DNA of 64,000 nucleotides, taken from Larus michahellis. Taxonomy: Eukaryota > Chordata > Aves > Charadriiformes > Laridae. Shown here piece after piece: positions 36,201 through 47,174 of the stretch; position 1 is the first letter of the stretch, and each line of letters begins with the position of its first letter. The notes under the pieces are model-generated. The model searched no databases. It was not told the DNA's origin and saw nothing but the letters and a program-made list of their open reading frames with translations. Made by a program: the position numbers and the translations under genes. Location of the stretch: the NCBI RefSeq assembly GCF_964199755.1, contig NC_133901.1, positions 21,919,583 to 21,983,582 on the forward strand, written 5' to 3'.

Positions 36201-37642
36201 GTTGATGAACACTGCCAAGTCAACAGGTCAACAACTCGCATGACTGGGGTCATTTTTACTTGGGAGCAGAGAGGACATCTACATAAAGGTCTCTCTACAG
36301 TGAGTTTGCCTTCTGGCAGGTTGCTCTAAGCAGGTTGGGAGGTCTCCTTTGGAACTACTGGCACGAAATACAAGGTCTGAGTGAAGCAATGTTACATCAT
36401 ATCACATCACCACACAATGATTACATTAGATAACCAAAACACAAGAAAAAGGATGAAAATATGTGAATTTGGGGGGTTGGCTAGCCTAAGTTTACGGAAA
36501 AATACATGATGCATGGTCTTCATGAATCCCAGGAAACAAATACTATGAAGACATGAAGTTCATGTTCCCTTCAGTCTGTTAATGCTTATGCTGGTATTGG
36601 TTCCCTGGGATTTATGAAGAGGTTTAAACAAGCGAGCTATTTTTATCAGCATACTGGGATTTATTGTGTTAAATTAGTTTCCATCTCAAAAGAGAAAAAT
36701 CTGAATTTCTTAAAACAGGATGACTTTAATACCGATAAAAAAGTCCTTTGATTGAAGGAAGAAAAATAATCCTTAAAATAAACAGAAGTGTTTTGTTTCA
36801 GAAAACTCACTGTTTTGTAATAAACTGGGTTTGCTTTTAAAACACCTTGGATCCCTTGCCAGGAGTGGATTGGCTTACGTGGGCCAGCAGGAGAGGCTGA
36901 GCAGTCCTAAGGCCACCTCAGCTTCTGGGCTTTACACAAAGGCATGTAAACCATGGCTAGGCACAGCTGGGAGATGTAGGTCAAGGTCCTTGGTTGACTG
37001 TACACTTGAACTTGGTACTTGATTTACAAGACTGGGGGTATTCTAAATCCAGATCTGAGTTCTGGTCTGCTCTGGAAACAAGTCCAAGCTATAAAACAGA
37101 ATTTCAGCTCTAGCCTAGATTTGAACCCCTTTGACGTCCTTGTATTTGTGTTTCAGTCCTTTTCTAGTGATGGTCTACCAGCCAAAGAAAACCTGTACAT
37201 TTTAAAGCCAGGCTTTCAAACACACTTGCTAAATCTCGATTTCAACACAGTTTTTGGTGTTTTGGAGGGGGCGACAAACCCCCGTGTCTTAAGTGCCTCC
37301 TTCTCCATCTAAAGTTAGATAAAACACCAAATGCCCGGGAATCCATTCAGATTTTTTCAGGTAGTTTTTAGCAACAAGAATGGACAGTGACTCAGTGGCC
37401 GAGGAGAGGAAATGAGTCACGAAGCAGCATCTCTCGTTACTGAGCTGGAGTGTCCTAGGCTGAGCCAGGGGCCTCGGAACGCCAAACTGATTGGATTATA
37501 TTTATTCTGTATTTTCTGAAAAGAGCTAATGAGACAAACCTGGAGAGGAGAGCTCCGAATGCCACCCTTGGAAGGGCAGGGCTCTCCGCAGGCTGCCAGG
37601 ACGACCCTTTCGCACAGGGGTAAATAGCCACCAGCTTTCTTA
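24241..37642. other. Intergenic region, no gene recognised
   Basis: About 13 kb with no exon matching a known family and no RNA gene seen. Simple sequence includes CCAAA/AACC repeats near 26.45 kb, AAAC repeats near 26.55 kb and an A-rich run at 31.52 to 31.55 kb. Two longer open frames, 233 codons at 24966..25667 and 210 codons at 31637..32269 (both plus strand), have no recognisable motif and are treated as probable chance frames. Confidence 0.55.
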
Positions 37643-37712
37643 AAGCTATAGAAAATAGAGCTGGAATGGGCCTCTGGAGGTCATATGGTCCTCCTCCCTC
37701 CTGCACAATATT
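37643..37712 (-). mobile_element. Degraded CR1-like fragment, antisense
   Basis: The stretch TAGAGCTGGAATGGGCCTCT followed by GGAGGTCATATGGTCC resembles the reverse complement of an old CR1 3' end, with many mismatches. It is short and diverged. Confidence 0.55.
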
Positions 37713-38697
37713 CTTTGAAATAATTAAATAATATCATCTAAATTATTTCTTTAGGACCAGGAAAAGCATGCAGACATCCGAAAAACACAGGAAATCTCAA
37801 ATAACGCGCTCTCGCACAAGGCATGTAGGTCACTCCCCCCACCCCCTGCCAGGCATGTTGTAATACAGACAGACAAGAATTTGGGGCACAATCCTATATT
37901 CTGAAAAAAAAACCCAAGCAAAATTGACAACGGCACGCATTTACTCTGGAACACGAAGTTAGTCATTCTGTGTCCAATTAATCCACCTGTAGTCTTTGTA
38001 GCCTCCTTACCCCTGCTTCACAGTCAGCCTCGTGATTTAGCATCCAGATCAGATCTGGTTTAGCTCACATTTCCACAAAACCCAACAAAACCTCTCTCCG
38101 CTGGGGGAGATGGCTCAGAATATATCAAGCTCTTCTTGTGCAGTTGCTTCCAGTCATCTTCCACTGAAAACCTTCCCCAGCAGGGACTGGGATAACCTGT
38201 CACCTGCCAGCTTAGCTTAGTTTAAAGGGTGACTATTGAAGATAAAGAAAACTAGTTACTTAAAATGCTGACTGATTTTTTGGAAAAAAAATTGGTAATT
38301 TTTTCAGCAGCTCTAAATTCTCCTAATCCTATACTTTGTTACTATGCTTATCAATCCACATATAGCCACATTTGATATTTTTATGTATAGTCAGGCTCCA
38401 TTTAGCCAGGGAAATGCCGCTACATGGAAGGAAGCCATCTGTTCCAAAACAATCAGGTTGACCTTGTTTTCCAGTAGGCTGCTATCTAAAAGAAAGACAC
38501 GTCTGTGTCTCTCTGAGGAGACAAAGTGCCGTGCTCTCAAAATGCAGAACAGCTTCACGGGGACACTCAGAATCCCTGCCGCAACACACGGAGGGATGCT
38601 GCTCGTGACAGGCGAGAGCAGGCTGCCAGAGCTGGGGGTGCAGCAAGTATTTCCCTCTTTACGAGCATCAACTCGAGCTGTGACCAATTCTGAGAAT
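37713..38697. other. Intergenic, nothing recognised
   Basis: No exon, RNA gene or repeat recognised between two CR1 fragments. The 122-codon plus-strand frame at 38344..38712 runs into the next CR1 and has no known motif. Confidence 0.5.
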
Positions 38698-38883
38698 GCA
38701 CCTCTGCTATGAGGATGTCTGAGAGAGTTGGGATTGTTCAACCTGGAGAAGAAAAGGCTCCAGGGAGACCTTAGAGCCCCTTCCAGTCCCTAAAGGGGGC
38801 CTACAGGAAAGATGGGGAGGGGCTGGATGAGGCTTTGAGCAGCCTGGTCTAGTGGTCCCTTCCAACCCAAACCATTCTATGAT
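38698..38883 (+). mobile_element. CR1 LINE 3' fragment with internal deletions
   Basis: It reads CCTCTGCTATGAGGA, then GAGAGAGTTGGGATTGTTC and CTGGAGAAGAAAAGGCTCC, and ends CCAACCCAAACCATTCTATGAT, all typical of the CR1 3' region. Compared with the copies at 42 and 44 kb, about 180 bp are missing at GGGGCTGGATGAGG and about 55 bp more at AGTGGTCCC. Both junctions show a few bases of shared sequence. Confidence 0.9.
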
Positions 38884-41800
38884 GCCTGCTAGCCCCTTTT
38901 GAGAATGGGGTAGTAGTGAATAACTGCACCTTCTCTTCTGCCTTTGATACCGTACCTGTGAGAACAGCTCGTGGCTGATGCGTTGGAGTCATCTGATGTG
39001 TTGGCTTACACAGAGCCCATGTCATGGTGTCGGATCACGGATGGAAGCTGGAAGAGAAACTTGTTCCTGACCTTAGAAGAAAACAAACCTATCCTTCAGG
39101 CATGGGAGAGCAGGCATCTTTTTTAAGTTTTAAACTTGTTAATTTAACTTTAGAAACTATTCTTTTTGTTATAAAAGAAACAAAGAACAGAAATGTCACG
39201 ATCCAATCGTTGAGTGCTCTGTCAATAATTAATAATGACACATCTAACGTAATAGGCTATGGCATTACAAGAACTCCCTAATGCTTTGCCATGTGAGTAA
39301 GACATTGACTGCAGCCTTAGAGCCGGCAGGTTCAAGCAGTAGACGAGCTCTCCCAAGCACAAATCGAGAGGCCACAAGCAAGGGAATAAATCTGATTATT
39401 TGACCAGCAACCAGTTGTGCTTTTTCCTACCCCACAAGACTGTGATCGCTAACGAGCACCAAGGCAGGCAAGCAGAGAGGCTTGCGCTCTGATGAGAGCC
39501 TGAGGGAGGGAATGCCCACCCTTTAATGTCACAGAGCTGACACTGACCCCTGGACACTGGCCTGAGAACAATATTTATGTCAAAACCCACTGGACGATCT
39601 CTGGGTACTGTTGGCCTAGGCTGGTGAAAGGTTCCAGAGCCCACCGTTTAATTGCAGATGGCTTTGGTCCCTTGTGTTAATCTTTCTCCAATTATTATTT
39701 TCCCAGACAAACTCACACTTTTTTGCTGGGTACAGAGAGCAAGAGATTAAATGGCTGGCTGAATCAGTTTGGTTTTGTTTTTTGTTTTTGGTTTGGTTTT
39801 TTTTTTAAAAAAACCAAAACACCCTATACTTGCTTTGCAATTAGGAGAAAAAAAATGTGTCTGGAGAATAGGGAAAATTTTCAGACTTGTTTTTAAACCT
39901 TCCAGCCGTAGAAATGCCAGAGCAAAGGCCATCAGCTGTCTTCATCCACATAGCGAGGCCTCCAGGAGAGGGAGATCAGAGGCTCCCAGGTGCTCAGGAT
40001 TACGTGCAGCCTTAGGCTTTCATGTCCCAGAAGATTTCTTGTTGTTGATGGCTTCTCTGTTTTGTAATACACCCCACATGGCCAGTTTCTCTGGGTGGCT
40101 TTTAATAACCTCTTCAGGCTTCACTGCTTTCTTGCATCCACATCTTTCCGGAAATCCTTTTCTTTTTTAATATGATATTTGACTACACAATGCATCTGAT
40201 CTCTCAGGGAACAATAACTCTTCAGTAGGACCCTTTTTAATGAGCAACTGAAAAAAAGCATCTTTTGTAGAATCAACATTTGACATGAGGCCTCAGAAAC
40301 AGTGTTCTTTTTAGATTTTAACCACTTCCCTCCTTTTGATTTTGTTATATTCTCATACTTTATAAGTTCCTGTTTGATTTCCTCTATCTTCGGTATTCCT
40401 CAACTTTTCAATGGCAACTTTGCTATGACCTTCATCGTTATTGTACACCACACAAAATAGGCTCCATCTGCAAGCAACACAATTTGCTTTGCTGATACCT
40501 TTTCCCCTGCTGATATAAATAACCATCCTAAGCTGTGATATTCAAACTGGGCTCTATTCCACATCCCAGACTCAGTGGCTCCTGACACCGAAGAATTAAA
40601 ATCTCACAATATCTGGAGTTGTTAGTAAAGCTAGGTATACTTATAATGTTATTAATTAATTAGAATCACAGCGTTCAATATTTAAGTTTCTCCAGGCCTT
40701 AAAATTAATAGGAACTCAAACATAGGAATCTCAAAGGCTCAGAAGTCAAACAAGAAGAGCTCCAGGAAGGATGTTCCGCAGGACCAAAGTTACAAATCAG
40801 CCATCCTTGGGCATCCTTTTTCTCAGGCTGTGGTCCTGTGGGTGTACCTGCCCAGGGAATGTGGTCAGCTCCTCTGAAAGGGTCCAGACTGGCCATCGTA
40901 TCTACAGATGGAGAAGTGGGTTCTGGAAATCATCTCATTGCAGAAGTGGCAAACCATAAGCTATTGCATTTACAGGACAACTCTCTCTTCCCAGTGATAT
41001 TATCTTGTTTCAGCTATCAACGTTTTTTTCCGTTAAGAATAGTGCAGCCCATTGAATAAGCGCATTTTACTGTGGTAAGAAGCTTTAGAATTTGGGGCTA
41101 ACATGGGTATGGAGAAGTTGATATGATTTCTACTAATGAATTCAAAAAAGAAAATCCACAGTAAATTGGCCACAGTGCTGAAAGAAGAAAAACATATTCC
41201 ATTTTCAACAAATTATTTAAAAGTTTGCTCTTTCAGTGCCTGTAGCTAATTAAGTTCTGCCTACACATTGGTGGGATATCACAAATCCATGAAAACAAAG
41301 CCCAAAGACAGAAAGTTTCTTCAGACTCAAATGGTTTCATAGTGTGGGGTTTTTTTTTCTCATTATTCCTCTGTCAGCCAGAATAACAACTTTCTACTTA
41401 CGTTGTATAGATAATTAAAGTAAATGTTTGTGAGCCATCCTACTCCCCTAACGGCGCCAGCATTCCAACTGTGTAGGTGAAGCTGAATCTACTATTTTGC
41501 CAAAGCCGGGTGGCAAGCTTCTCTTCTAAGGCAGCTTCAACTGGCCACTGAGGGGATGGGCTTGCTTTGGGAGTAAAACTGCCCATCTAACTCTACCTGT
41601 GGGTAAAAGGCAGCAGCTCTTGTCTTGCTTAAGACACTTGAACAACCTAGAAGAGGAAGAGTTGAGCACTGAATAGTTCACTATGTAGGAAGTTGGGACC
41701 TTCACTGAAATAACAGTCCCACTCATCCAAAGCAGAATCTAATGAACTCTCTGATCATTGCATGTCGGCAACTGAAGTTTAAAGCTCATCACAACAAGGA

Positions 41801-41962
41801 TGAATGCAACATATCTTGCCAAGATCCAATTCAGCATTAACTCAAAATGATGGAGTCATCCTCAGAAGAAAGGTGTTTATGACCAGCAGAACCATCAGTG
41901 AACAAACCTGGACAACTCTGCTTCCTTTGAGAATACATGACTTTAGGTGATGATGCTGATGA
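38884..41962. other. Intergenic, no gene recognised
   Basis: No coding or RNA gene is recognised. A T-rich then A-rich inverted repeat lies at 39787..39820. A TTAATTAATTAG homeodomain-like cluster near 40.66 kb is noted without evidence of use. Confidence 0.5.
39787..39820. repeat. Imperfect inverted repeat (T-run/A-run hairpin)
   Basis: GGTTTGG followed by ten T, then seven A followed by CCAAAAC, can fold as an imperfect hairpin with almost no loop. It is AT-rich simple sequence and no precursor RNA is implied. Confidence 0.6.
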
Positions 41963-42456
41963 TCTGGAGTCCTCAGCACAAGAAGGACATGGATGTGTTG
42001 GAGAGGGTCCAGTAGAGGGCCACAAAGGTGATCAGAGGGCTGGAGCACCTCTCCTATGGGGACAGGCTGAGAGAGTTGGGGTTGTTCAGCCTGGAGAAGA
42101 GAAGGCTCCAGGGAGACCTTATAGCAGCCTTTCAGTACTTAACGGCACTACAGGAGAGATGGAGAGGGACTCTTTATCAGGGAGTGGAGCGATAGGACAA
42201 GGGGTAACGGTTTTAAACTGAAAGAGGGGAGATTTAGATTAGATATTAGGAAGGAATTCTTTACTGGGTGGTGAGGCACTGGAACAGGTTGCCCAGAGAA
42301 GCTGTGGATGCCCCATCCCTGGAGGTGTTCCAGGCCAGGCTGGATGGGGCTTTGAGCAGCCTGGTCTAGTAGGAGGTGTCCCTGCCCAGGGCAGGGGGGT
42401 GGAACTAGGTGATCTTTAAGGTCCCTTCTAATCTGAACCATTCTATCATTCTATGA
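41963..42456 (+). mobile_element. CR1 LINE, 5'-truncated, about 490 bp
   Basis: It begins CTGGAGTCCTCAGCACAAG and contains the CR1 block GGGCCACAAAGGTGATC. It runs through the pol C-terminus and 3'UTR to end with CCATTCTATCATTCTATGA. Short frames on both strands over it derive from the element. Confidence 0.95.
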
Positions 42457-44206
42457 ATGCCAGATCTTCAGCCTTTCAGTAAAATCCATGTCTTGCCCTA
42501 TCAAGGGCATTTGCTTTCCCGAGACCTTTTTCTAGAGAAGATGGGTATGGCTGAAGTGGTTGCAGCCAGTGAGACGTAGCTGACAGTCAGAGCTATATTA
42601 CATAAGCTTTGCATGAAATTGTTAAATCATGTATATGCTGGGCTGACACCAATGACTTTCCAAAAGCTATTTACAGTGGTATCAATAAATCGATGAGATC
42701 ACTGTCCTTCTCCCTCACTTCCCAGTACCTGGATTCTACCAGATCCAGGTAAATCAACTGCGTCTTCATAATGAAAACAGAAATTTAATTATTCACAAGC
42801 ATTCCCCTTGAGCTTTCTCTGGGCTTTTTGTGAATGATTAACAGAGCAGCTGCTCCAGACAGCACTCTCAATCCCTGCTTGCTGGCCTGTTAAAAGCAGT
42901 GACTCATCAGCACATGACGTCAAACCCTCCTCTCCTCTGAAATGGCAGGAAGGAGGTTTCATTAAAAAGATAAAAAAAGGTATCAACATAACAGCCTGAA
43001 CTTCCTCCCAAACGCACGGGGGTTTGGTCAGGGGTCATCTCTGCCGCTGCTGCCGCCCAAAGAGTTACACCGCGTGTACGCACCGACGGCTCCTTCACAG
43101 GGTAAACTTTTCTGTTGAACACTAAAAAACAGGAAACGTACTTCCTCGGGCAAGCTGATTTTTTTTGGATACTGACTCAAAAGTCAAGCTGAAAGCAAAC
43201 TGAAGCCCCTCGTGCATCTTGCAGGAGCGCCTCCCTGCTCAGCGGGGCGGTGAACGGGCGCATCTCCACTCTCCCCACCTGCATCGCCTCACAAGATGTT
43301 TGCACAACCCAAAGTAGCTGTTAAGAGCTCCTTGAAACTGCCCCAGTAACACTTCCCAGTAACACCTGATAAGGGTGCCCAAACAGACACGCAGACAAGC
43401 AGCAACAAGTCCAGTGCTGCCAAATTCAAGACCCGTCCCCCCCTTGCCTCCCTGCCTTGCTAAGGTTGCGCTGAAATGTGCAGATGGGAAAAAAAATGGA
43501 TTCGAACGCAGCCATGATTCCCTATCTTTGTGAAGAAACGTGGGCCCAGCACCATGAAAGTTAGAAGCAAAAGAAGTGTTCTAGGGAGGGGCTGCTTCTC
43601 TGTAGTTAAAATTCAGATTTTTACTCCAGATGGCAAGTCCTGCTGTCACACGGACAACAGCATTTCACCCAGAAAATCTGCAAAGCAACAGAGAGGGGAG
43701 CAAGCCGGCTAATTTGAGATTTAGCCCTTACATGGGATTAATTACTGACGTCTGTGATACTTTTATTTCCTCTGCTAGCTTTGGGCTGCAAAGCCAAGCC
43801 TCAGCCTCCTTGGAACATCCCAGCTCGGCTCTCGGTCTGGGCTGGGCGGTGGCAGGGGACAGGAGATGCATTTGGCTCCCTGGAGGGCAGCATCGCTTAC
43901 AGCCTGCCGCTCCTGACTGCCCCCAGCGCGGAGCTGGGAGCAGAAACACGACTCTTAGCTCTTCCCCTTCATCAATGGCAGTCGATTAGGGAGTTAAATG
44001 GAGGTTTGGAAAGAGACCATGGCACCATGGGGGCTGCTCGGGCACATGGGGCTAGTGCCAGAGCTGGGGAACGCTGCTGGGGCACGGGCGTTCCCACCTG
44101 CACTGCTGTCCCTGTGAGGCGGTCAGGCCATGGTATGATATGAAAGCCCCAAGCTGACTGAAACGACTGACCAAACATACACCACATCTCTTGATCTGGC
44201 CGGCAG
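42457..44206. other. Intergenic, no gene recognised
   Basis: No exon recognised. A perfect CRE palindrome at 42915 is listed separately. A GC-rich patch at about 43.75 to 44.1 kb yields overlapping chance frames on both strands. Confidence 0.5.
42915..42922. promoter_or_regulatory. Perfect CRE palindrome (distal)
   Basis: TGACGTCA occurs in AT-balanced intergenic DNA about 28 kb upstream of SCG2 and 11.5 kb beyond the 3' end of the AP1S3 CDS. No core promoter is seen next to it. A role as an enhancer CRE is possible but unproven. Confidence 0.3.
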
Positions 44207-44766
44207 ACCCAGAGAGGTGATTCTCCCCCTCTGCTCTGCTCTCGTGAGACCCCACCTGGAGTACTGCATCCAGCTCTCAGCGCAAGAGGGACGTGGACCT
44301 GTTGGAGCAGGTCCAGAGGAGGGCCACAAAGATGATCCGAGGGCTGGAGCACCTCTGCTATGAGGAAAGGCTGAGGGAGCTGGGGTTGTTGAGCCTGGAG
44401 AAGAGAAGGCTCTGAGGAGACCTTACAGCAGCCTTCCAGTACCTGAAGGGGGCCTACGGGAAGGATGGGGAGGGGCTGTTTGCAAGGGCATGTAGCGATA
44501 GGACGAGGGACAATGGTTTAAACTAGAGCAGGGTAGGTTTAGATTAGACATTAGGAAGAAGTTCTTTACACTGAGGGTGGTGAGACACTGGAACAGGTTG
44601 CCCAGAGAGGTGGTGGAGGCCCCATCCCTGGAGACATTCAAGGCCAGGCTGGATGAGGCTCTGAGCAACCTGATCTAGTTGCAGATGTCCCTGCTGACTG
44701 CAGGGGGGTTGGACTAGATGGCCTTTAAAGGTCCCTTCCGACCCAACACCTTCTATGATTCTATGA
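44207..44766 (+). mobile_element. CR1 LINE, 5'-truncated, about 560 bp
   Basis: The longest CR1 copy in the window. It runs from TTCTCCCCCTCTGCTCTGCT and GAGACCCCACCTGGAGTACTG through the reverse transcriptase C-terminal region to the 3'UTR, and ends CTTCTATGATTCTATGA. The 5' boundary is approximate and may extend slightly left. The coding frame is broken. Confidence 0.95.
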
Positions 44767-46962
44767 ACATAAAAAGTGCAGAAAAAAGGGTGATACACAC
44801 AGGCCGAGAGTTCCCATGTCATGAGCCTCTGCCCAACACACTTTTCTATTAAAAATAAATAAATAAATAAAAAAAATCAACATTACCTTGATGTCACTTT
44901 GCAGAAATGAGTTTACTGTCTGACCTTCTGCCTCTGTGAGCATTCTTAGCCTCCACTCGGTTTGACTGCTTATTTGTCTATGGGGGTCTCTGTCTTTCTG
45001 CAGTCGGGGTCAGAATTTGTTTTCTCAAGTAGATGTGCAGCAGAGAGATGGAAGGTCCACAGCAAAGGTGGCATCTGGGCGTCCAAGCTAACTCCAGACA
45101 ACAGAGCACTCTAAAATGGGAATGAAAATTATTATTCCTTGTCTTTCTAGAATACTTATTATTGCAACTCTTATTGCTTATCTTTCTGGAATCTATTAGC
45201 AATGAAGTGCTAGCAGACTTAAATTTTGCACATGCCTCATCATCTCAAGTGTAGGCCCTAAACAAGATTTCAGTGTGAAGAAGCGCCGAGCTGCCGCCCT
45301 CTCCAGTGGCAGCCAGGCACACGGAGCCTCCCTGCGCTGCAAAACGCACCCCAGTAACTCCCGCTACTGCAGAAGGAGAAACGGGGAACACAATACCAGA
45401 AATGCAGGCATTCCTCAAACGAAGGTTTCTAAAAGAATTTGCATTCTTGGCCGAAACAATCAGAGACAGGAGAAGAGAGGAAACGGTGGAAGAAGCGCCA
45501 GCAGGGTACAGCTCCTGGGCTCTCCCTGCCCTGGTGAGGCAGAGCCTTCATCCCCGCCATGGAGAGTCAGTGCAAAGCCAGTGGAGAAGGGAAGGGATGG
45601 GATATGAAGGGGAGTTTATGTTAGAGCAGACAGCAGGAAAAGGAAAGGGAGGAAAACGAGGTTGGAGAAAACAGGGAAGGGTTGTAAAAAAGTGATAATG
45701 AGAATAGCGGGGTGTCAGCCCACGCAGAAATGGAAAGCTGTGCATAACACTAATGAAACTGTGCCTCTCCAGACGGTGTGGAGACAGCATCTGGAAGAAC
45801 CTCTTTCTTATTCCTCCCTCTTGCACAAACTCTCTCCTGCCCGTAGGGTGGCTCACCCTCTCCTTGCCCTGCTCCCTGCTCCAGCAGGGATGCTGGATGC
45901 AGGAGAGGCTGCCATCCCTCCCACCGCCAGCTGGCACTGGGGACTTCTAAAATGCTCTTGGCATCCATCCCTGACCGAGAGATCTCCTGCCTCCCCAAGC
46001 TGTGCAAAGAGGGAGCTGCCTGCCAGAGCCCTGGAGGACATCCCTCCTTCTCCTGGCCAGGATCACCTTGGAGCAGAAAGGGAGCAGCAAGCACTTTCAC
46101 TCCTGTTCACTTGTGCCATACTGGTACTGCTTGGCCTCGCGTATTCTGCAGTCATTATTAATGTCATTATTAAAAAGAATGAGCAAAAAACCCCAACAAC
46201 CACATATTTGTCATCAGTACCTTCTTTTAAGCAAATACAGTTCTTGCATTTTCATTAAGAAACACCACTCCTTTTTCCAAGCGACCGAGTTCACTCACAA
46301 AGCTGAGGGAAGATACAGCATCTTCTGGAAACGCCGTTCCACACCTGGCCCACAAGCCCTTATTCAAAGATGTCCTCATCTTTTCCATGTTTCCTGGGAT
46401 TTATAGCAATTCAGAGAGGATGACATCTATTTATTAAGTCTGAAGGTCTTCTCATACCTTCCTGTTCTAGACTAATCTTAATTTTTAAAAAATAAACAAA
46501 AGGAAAACTGAGGCTCTCCTCCCTCTCTAAGCACCCCTTTTTCTTTTTACCTGAGTAATCTGTGAATATTTGTGATCACAGATTTTTCCCATTCTTTAGG
46601 GGACAACTGGATGTTCCAACTTGGCTATAATGTTTGGGGCAACCTTATGAGCACAGGACGCACAGGCTGCTCTGCTCGTTAGCCCATGGCAGGACAAGTC
46701 AACCACCAGCAAACCCTTGTGTCTCCCAGCCCGCTCCTCCTGGCCTCCCAAAGGGCTCCGTCTCCCACTTCTTCTGGAAGCCATCGCAGTGGTTTAGGGC
46801 ACTGTCTGGGTGCTCGTATGCCAAACAGGACTATCCCGACCACCACGCTCTCTCAGAGATCAGGTGTCCACGTGTTTTCTTAGGCCTTTCCGTAGTGAAA
46901 TGCTGACAATTTAGAGTAAAAGCATTTTAAGTAGATACACTTTTTCAAAGATGAGTCCTACC
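44767..46962. other. Intergenic, no gene recognised
   Basis: It holds an AAAT repeat near 44.85 kb and a purine-rich stretch at about 45.6 to 45.7 kb. Overlapping open frames at 45.27 to 46.4 kb on both strands (up to 198 codons) have no known motif and shadow one another. Confidence 0.5.
44851..44875. repeat. AAAT tetranucleotide repeat
   Basis: Several AAAT units end in an A run, about 85 bp beyond the 3' end of the CR1 copy at 44207..44766. Confidence 0.85.
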
Positions 46963-47174
46963 CAGAAAAAATTTTTCATTCTGAGGGTGCTGAGGCACAG
47001 AAACAGGTTGCCCAGAGAAGCTGTGGATGCCCCATCCCTGGAGGTGTTCCAGGCCAGGCTGGATGGGGCTTTGAGCAGCCTGGTCTAGTGGGAGGTGCCC
47101 CTGCCCAGGGCAGGGGGGTGGAACTTGATGGTCTTTAAGGTCCCTTCCAACCCGCACCGTTCTATGATCCTATG
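46963..47174 (+). mobile_element. CR1 LINE 3' fragment, about 210 bp
   Basis: It begins in the element's TTCATTCTGAGGGTGCTGAGG block and includes CAGGTTGCCCAGAGAAGCTG. It ends CGTTCTATGATCCTATGG. It is close in sequence to the copy at 41963..42456. Confidence 0.95.

Noticed and set aside
45275-46406. A block of overlapping frames on both strands, up to 198 codons, possibly a degraded retroelement
   Set aside because: No reverse transcriptase, gag, integrase or LTR feature is visible. The frames shadow one another.
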